Assembly: GCA_026874595.1 (NCBI GenBank)
Contig: CM049307.1
Location: forward strand, 10,129,579 to 10,193,578
Reading direction: 5' to 3'
Length of the DNA: 64,000 bases
From: Sipunculus nudus
Lineage: Eukaryota; Annelida; Sipuncula; Golfingiida; Sipunculidae
Of the stretch, positions 59,611 through 64,000 are shown piece after piece. Both the position numbers and the translations under genes were made by a program. Each line of letters starts with the position of its first letter. Positions within the stretch are counted from its first letter, which is position 1. The notes under the pieces were generated by a model, which made no database searches, was not told the origin of the DNA, and saw nothing but the letters and a program-made list of their open reading frames with translations.

Positions 59611-59883
59611 TTACGACTGTTGGCCTTTGTGTTTGGGTGGATCTGGCATGTTCATGACCTGTGCATGGAGAAATTAAAACGTGTTTGTCAGTCCCTTAGG
59701 ATAAACTGTACTAAACATAAAGTACAACCCAATGACACAACATAAGGTTGTTGTCGCGTCCATAGTTGGATGCTCGTCCACGGCGGTGACGCGATCTACC
59801 AGGATTGATGCCCTTTTGGCAGTCAATGGATTCCCTTCCTGGCAATCCTTAAACAGTACACACGGCGTCAGTTTGGCATCAGC
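59611..59883 (-). pseudogene. Terminal exon of the same uncharacterised domain family, with an in-frame stop
   Basis: On the - strand an acceptor TTTCTTTTGCAG precedes, in phase 0, ADAKLTPCVLFKDCQEGN, then RASILVDRVTAV and a hydrophobic CCVIGLYFMFSTVYPKGL. A TAA at 59674-59676 interrupts, and the frame continues FLHAQVMNMPDPPKHKGQQS to a second TAA at 59611-59613. The layout and spacing match exon 50104-50391 (TPVVICLGD, then FLIVVDG, then LLFALHYCLN, then FLQKHIM). The coherent sequence after the stop indicates recent decay. Confidence 0.5.
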
Positions 59884-60196
59884 CTGCAAAAGAAAGAAGG
59901 AAACAATAAGTAAGCATCCTGTAACTCACTGTGACCAATGTCTCATCTTGTTAAAATATGCGACACAGGTGGGATACAATGTATAATATGTACAATTTAT
60001 GTATTACCTGGTAACACTGTTAAAACAAAATATAACAAAGCAACAGTAAATGAACAAATGCATGATCCAGATTAAACCTCTTTCATTGTAAAACATGCCT
60101 GTGCTTGAAGTTTCAATTGTAATAAAAAAAAAGTTTGAATATTGAAGGAATAATGAGACATATTCAATAATGCAGACCACTCCTGCACACACCTAC

Positions 60197-60276
60197 CTTA
60201 TTCAGGACAAACAGCTCTTCATCTTTCTCTTTAAACAGCTTTGGTAGTTATACTGCCGCAGCATTGATGGTCAGTT
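60197..60276 (-). pseudogene. Penultimate exon of the degraded domain gene in the 3.9-kb element
   Basis: An 80-nt exon on the - strand between an acceptor (GTTCTTTTCAG) and a donor (AATAAG/GTAGGT). In the frame that enters exon 59883 in phase 0 it reads LTINAAAV, a TAA stop, then LPKLFKEKDEELFVLNK. The second half parallels LPHFFGENAESFFLDLD of the other transposon's gene, and the donor sits at the same residue. Confidence 0.45.
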
Positions 60277-60414
60277 CTGAAAAGAACAAATTTTTATATG
60301 CTATATAAATTATGTCAACAACATAACACATTTCTGCCTTTCTGGGAATATTCTGACAAATATATTGCTTCTTTGATCATGCTATATCTAGAAGAACGAC
60401 AAGTTAATGTTATA

Positions 60415-60418
<4 letters not shown>

Positions 60419-60467
<49 letters not shown>
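60419..60467. repeat. (TA)n microsatellite
   Basis: About 48 bp of TA dinucleotides. Confidence 0.97.
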
Positions 60468-60469
<2 letters not shown>

Positions 60470-60780
60470 CAGATAAAGTCATAATCAGTTCATTAATTCA
60501 AAATGGCGATAATTTATCAATGCAGAGGCAAATAAACTAATAATATTAATTTAAAAGAGATAAATATTATTTATAGTCGAATCTACAAATACACAGAAAG
60601 TAAAGAAAATTAATATGAATTATACACATATTAAAATCCAATATGAATTATGGTCTGTATCAATACAATGCTACCCATAGTAATAAGGCGAAACAAATCC
60701 ACATACATATATTAGTATACTCATCTGTGCGTTTATTGTATGTTAGTGTACTTATATACAAAACCCACACGCACGCACCC

Positions 60781-60782
<2 letters not shown>

Positions 60783-60832
<50 letters not shown>
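60783..60832. repeat. (AT)n microsatellite
   Basis: About 50 bp of AT dinucleotides. Ile-Tyr frames on both strands are artefacts. Confidence 0.97.
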
Positions 60833-60836
<4 letters not shown>

Positions 60837-61087
60837 CATAAATGTGTACTTGAGTATATGAAAACACATCGCTGGCACTGTGTATTATTATACATGAACA
60901 TGACCACTCTGCCAGGGCACCCATATACACAATACAATAACACGTGGTATTAACTGGCCTTTTGCCTGGGCAGTGGTGAGGGCTGAATCTTGGCTTAATG
61001 CTGTATAAAAACACCTATAGATTTTCTAAACATCAGAGTGATAGCAGGCCTTTGTAAGCGATCAACCATACAGCAACTTACCCCTAC

Positions 61088-61390
61088 TCTTAGTCTTCTT
61101 TTTTCAGCAAATTTTCACTTCTCATGAGGGACTGGTAAAGCATATTCAAATGGCCGTTGTGGATGTCTTCGTTCAAAGCTGTTAGACATTCGAAAAGGCC
61201 GCTGAGATGCTGCCACGTGACAGTAGCCTGCGAATGGCAGCACACAAGAGAAACCAGATGCTGCCAGGCGCCCCCCACTGCTCGCGCCCGACCAGGCAAC
61301 TCGTCACCCGTAGCCCGCCTCCCGCTGCTTGGACTAATCCATCTGGTTGATGAGGGCTCTGGCGGGATCACTTCTGGTCTTTTCTGACGA
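61088..61390 (-). other. G+C-rich island, possible 5' exon of the degraded gene
   Basis: A stretch richer in G+C than its surroundings. On the - strand a frame of 93 codons (contains VTWQHLSGLFECLTALNEDI) ends TAA just before a donor-like GTAAGT at about 61082. It lies upstream of the two degraded exons on the same strand. It could be a first exon or an internal promoter. No domain recognised. Confidence 0.25.
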
Positions 61391-61494
61391 GTTTAGGGGG
61401 AAAATGTCGAGTTTATGTTGTCAGTGTAATGTTAATCTTGCCTTGCATTATGAACAAAATCGATAAGGCCATCAGGTGTAGTTATATATATATA

Positions 61495-61558
61495 TAAGGG
61501 GCGGATACTGGATTTTGGAAAGGGGAGGGTCAAGACTAAATGTAAAGGGGATCCGCCA
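61495..61558. mobile_element. Miniature element with GGGGCGGATAC / GATCCGCCACTG inverted ends
   Basis: Only about 64 bp long; the ends are imperfect inverted repeats of the CAGNGGCGGATCC type that also terminates the C-run-rich repeat near 29800. It sits between AT repeats, so a target duplication cannot be told. Confidence 0.4.
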
Positions 61559-61562
61559 CTGC

Positions 61563-61617
<55 letters not shown>

Positions 61618-61625
61618 TGTGTGTA
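61563..61625. repeat. (AT)n-(GT)n compound microsatellite
   Basis: Seven AT followed by about 24 GT dinucleotides with one interruption. Confidence 0.97.
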
Positions 61626-62084
61626 TGTTTATGTATAAACATATACAAATATGTATGTATATATATATTTATAAATTTGTGGTGTATATATATATATGTG
61701 TATATATGTTTTATAATATATAATATGCTATTATGATTTAATATTATATCATATTATATATTTCTTTTAGTTTTATTATTTATAAATATAATATAACATA
61801 AGGTAAGATAAAAAAAGAAACTATAAAACGATTTAATATAAGATAATAATAAGATAATAAGATAATAATAAGATAATAATAAGATTTCTATATTTCTATT
61901 AGTTTTATTATATATAAATATAATATAACATGAGGTAAGATAAAAAAAAAGAAACTATAATACGATTTAATATAAGATAATATGAGAAATTATGAGATAA
62001 GATAATGACATCATTTATCACACAAAGTCAGTGAATACTGATTCATAGTGCAGCTTGAGACAGTGGCCACACACGTATTGGTAC
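61626..62084. repeat. AT-rich tandem sequence
   Basis: Two direct copies of a segment of about 120 bp (TTTCTATTAGTTTTATTAT.. type, near 61760 and 61885, each followed by AAAGAAACTATAA) with imperfect AAGATAATAAT repeats between. No coding potential. Confidence 0.7.
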
Positions 62085-62253
62085 TGTAGGGTTCTATCAG
62101 GCACCCTCTCTTCGGGCAGAACACACGAAGAACCTTAAGTGGGCTACCTGGAACCCATGGATATCAAAAACGGTTCTAAGTTGAACTATGGTTCCAGCTG
62201 GAACCATACAGGTTCTGCATGGAACCCCCAAGAACCCTTTTTTCTTAGAGTGT

Positions 62254-64000
62254 ATATGAAGGAAAATGTGCCGTTGCATATTTTTGAATTTGTGTAGTTC
62301 TCAAGTTTAAGGTGGACGAAGCCTTTGATGGTGGACGTTTGAATGCATTTAACGTTTTCTACAAATTTTAGCATGGTGTAAAGAGGTATTCTGTATCTGC
62401 TACAGGTATATGCTGGAAAATCTCATTTTAAGTCAAATATCTGAAAATAATTTAACATTTTAATATCTCAATACAATCAACTTGTGTATATGAGGAACCC
62501 AGTTACCATATCCCCAGTATACGTCTATATATATAAAAGTAGAGCACGTTCAGAATATATATGCATGTGCAGGTCAAGGGTTCTCAGAGCATTATATAGA
62601 TTGTGTAATATTAATTATAAGGAATATTTGAAATAATGCTAACACATGCATGGTCATGAGGCCATTCCGACACCTATACCCCCTTCATTATCTCCCACTC
62701 CCATGCATGCATGCGCATATATACATAAAAATATCCTTCTAAAAATAACATAACGAATGATGAAAATCGGCGCATTCAAGTTGAGTCTATAAATCCATCG
62801 AAATCAAATGCCTTCAAATCCATTTCTTCAATTAACTCCAGAATCCTTTGTTTCGTATCACTTATGCTTTAGATAATAATAATTAATATATTATCAGTAC
62901 GAGGACCTGTGGCCACATAATTTTGAGTTTATATTTATATTCACAGTGCAGTTCCGCCAACTATTTTAATTAAAGAAACTTTAACATTTATGGACATAAC
63001 TCTTTAATATATATAAATATCTATTTTTGTTAATAAAATTGACTGAAATCGCCGCCTCATAAGAAGACATTCCGTCGTTCTAATAAATTGACGATTCTAT
63101 CTCTGATCAGAGCCGTCTGAGTCCTGAATGTTATGAATTTGCTGGCAGCGTGATTTATCTGTGGATTACCAGCTTGCTTCCATTCGAGCAGTACAGCTGC
63201 GTGCTCGCCGTCTGTTTACCAGTTACGTAACACAACCGGCTCGCTCACCGGTACAACACGGAGCATTACCTATATACTGATGTAGTATGATGGTACACAT
63301 GCACTTACATTAAGTATCCTCGTGGAATGGGTAACTAAAAGGGCAGGGTTATACCGTTAAAAATTAACGCTCTCACTGCATGCAAGGTTCTAGTTAACAG
63401 TGCATATATGGATTATATATGAGGAGATGGTCTCTTTGAACATTGCTTCAGTTTTTCCTTACATAGTTAGTTGGTATTACTTGACCTGTTGCTCTGGGAA
63501 TATATTGGGGTGTGTGAGAATTTTGGATTGTTCACAATCTGTTAAATTTATAAAAGAAAATGTATTTGTTTTTATACATATACTATTTGAACTTTAAATC
63601 AAGTAATTATGGTTAAAATCCACTTTTAATATTTCCATATAACGAGTTGGAAACATATTCTAAGAAAAAAAAAAAACTTCTCCCGTTTATTTTGCGTATC
63701 TTAAATGAGAAGCCTTTTATACAGGTGATATTAAAAAAAAAAACTTTATTCCTGTACATGTAAACATAAAAACACCTATAAAATCATAATTTTTAAAGAT
63801 AAAATCCAAATTTAAAAAAAAATATATGATGTTTATCCTATTTTGTAAACATAATGCACATGTGGAGTCATATTGTATCTTTATAACTCATATGCTAGAA
63901 TAAATACGTTTTCAATCAGATATAAATAAATTATAATATTTTGAAATAACGAAAAAATCAACTACATGGTTTCGGAACACCGAAAGCCTACACACACACA
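62254..64000. repeat. Unit C, right part (tail and spacer copy vii), running off the window
   Basis: Continues the unit C sequence after the 3.9-kb insertion, collinear with 31970-33617. Past about 63925 it follows the form seen at 10010-10060 rather than the B/C joint, so the array or its flank continues to the right. No gene. Confidence 0.75.
63222..63231. promoter_or_regulatory. GTTACGTAAC palindrome, spacer copy vii
   Basis: Perfect palindrome preceded by CTGTTTACCA, as in copy v. Any H1 gene it might serve lies beyond the right edge. Confidence 0.4.

Larger units (their letters stand above)
58348..62253. mobile_element. 3.9-kb DNA element with ACACTCTAAGAAAAAAGGGTT inverted ends
   Basis: The left end ACACTCTAAGAAAAAAGGGT is mirrored by ACCCTTTTTTCTTAGAGTGT at the right end. 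AAGGGTTCT/AGAACCCT motifs crowd both subterminal zones; on the left a unit of about 105 bp is repeated (CAGGGTTCTTCATAGAACCC near 58447 and 58552). The matching site in unit B (near 31968, TGTGTAGGTATGAAGG) is empty. The target duplication is short and AT-rich and was not resolved. A degraded - strand gene of the same domain family as in the EnSpm-like element lies inside. No transposase recognised. Confidence 0.8.

Noticed and set aside
1-64000. Core histone genes, 5S rRNA or spliced-leader genes linked to H1
   Set aside because: I looked for these because they can be linked to histone repeats in invertebrates; no H2A, H2B, H3 or H4 protein motif and no 5S-like internal promoter sequence was found.

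Overview
This is non-coding-rich animal nuclear DNA, most likely from a marine lophotrochozoan and probably a bivalve mollusc. The evidence is three linker-histone genes with metazoan replication-type signals (H1 box, TATA box, 3' stem-loop), intron-type splice sites, a tRNA-derived SINE, many long microsatellites, and dispersed repeats built on AGGTCAAAGGTCAAGGTCA and on CCATGGGTCATGAC. I associate those repeats with bivalve genomes, from memory and not verified here. No bacterial operon, CRISPR array, rRNA gene or functional tRNA gene was seen.

Layout. 1-8.2 kb is AT-rich DNA with two blocks of nuclear-receptor-half-site repeat and one possible terminal exon. From about 8.2 kb to the right edge lies a diverged tandem array whose unit is about 11 kb once insertions are removed. 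Each unit is spacer with a conserved GTTACGTAAC block, then one histone H1 gene, then a long non-coding tail. The H1 genes are at 13589-14155 (A), 25045-25611 (B) and 35985-36551 (C), all on the + strand. No core histone gene is present, so this is an H1-only array. Unit A is diverged, invaded by a 2-kb repeat at 16.07-18.08 kb, and truncated at about 20.53 kb. Units B and C are near-identical over more than 10 kb.

Mobile elements. B and C both contain a 3.2-kb hAT-like element (8-bp target duplication) with a second hAT-like element nested inside it (perfect 8-bp duplication). Unit C then took three further insertions that are absent at the same sites in B: a 3.7-kb element (41891-45616), an 11.6-kb CACTG-ended EnSpm/CACTA-like element (46564-58158) and a 3.9-kb element (58348-62253). 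These three have short inverted ends and subterminal repeat arrays.

The most interesting observation is that the 11.6-kb and 3.9-kb elements have unrelated ends, yet each carries on its - strand a small spliced gene encoding what looks like the same uncharacterised protein domain, with an intron at the same place and phase. One copy is split by a clean 901-bp hAT-like insertion; the other has two in-frame stops. A second observation is that a perfect GTTACGTAAC palindrome (PAR-bZIP/E4BP4 type) survives in all seven spacer blocks.
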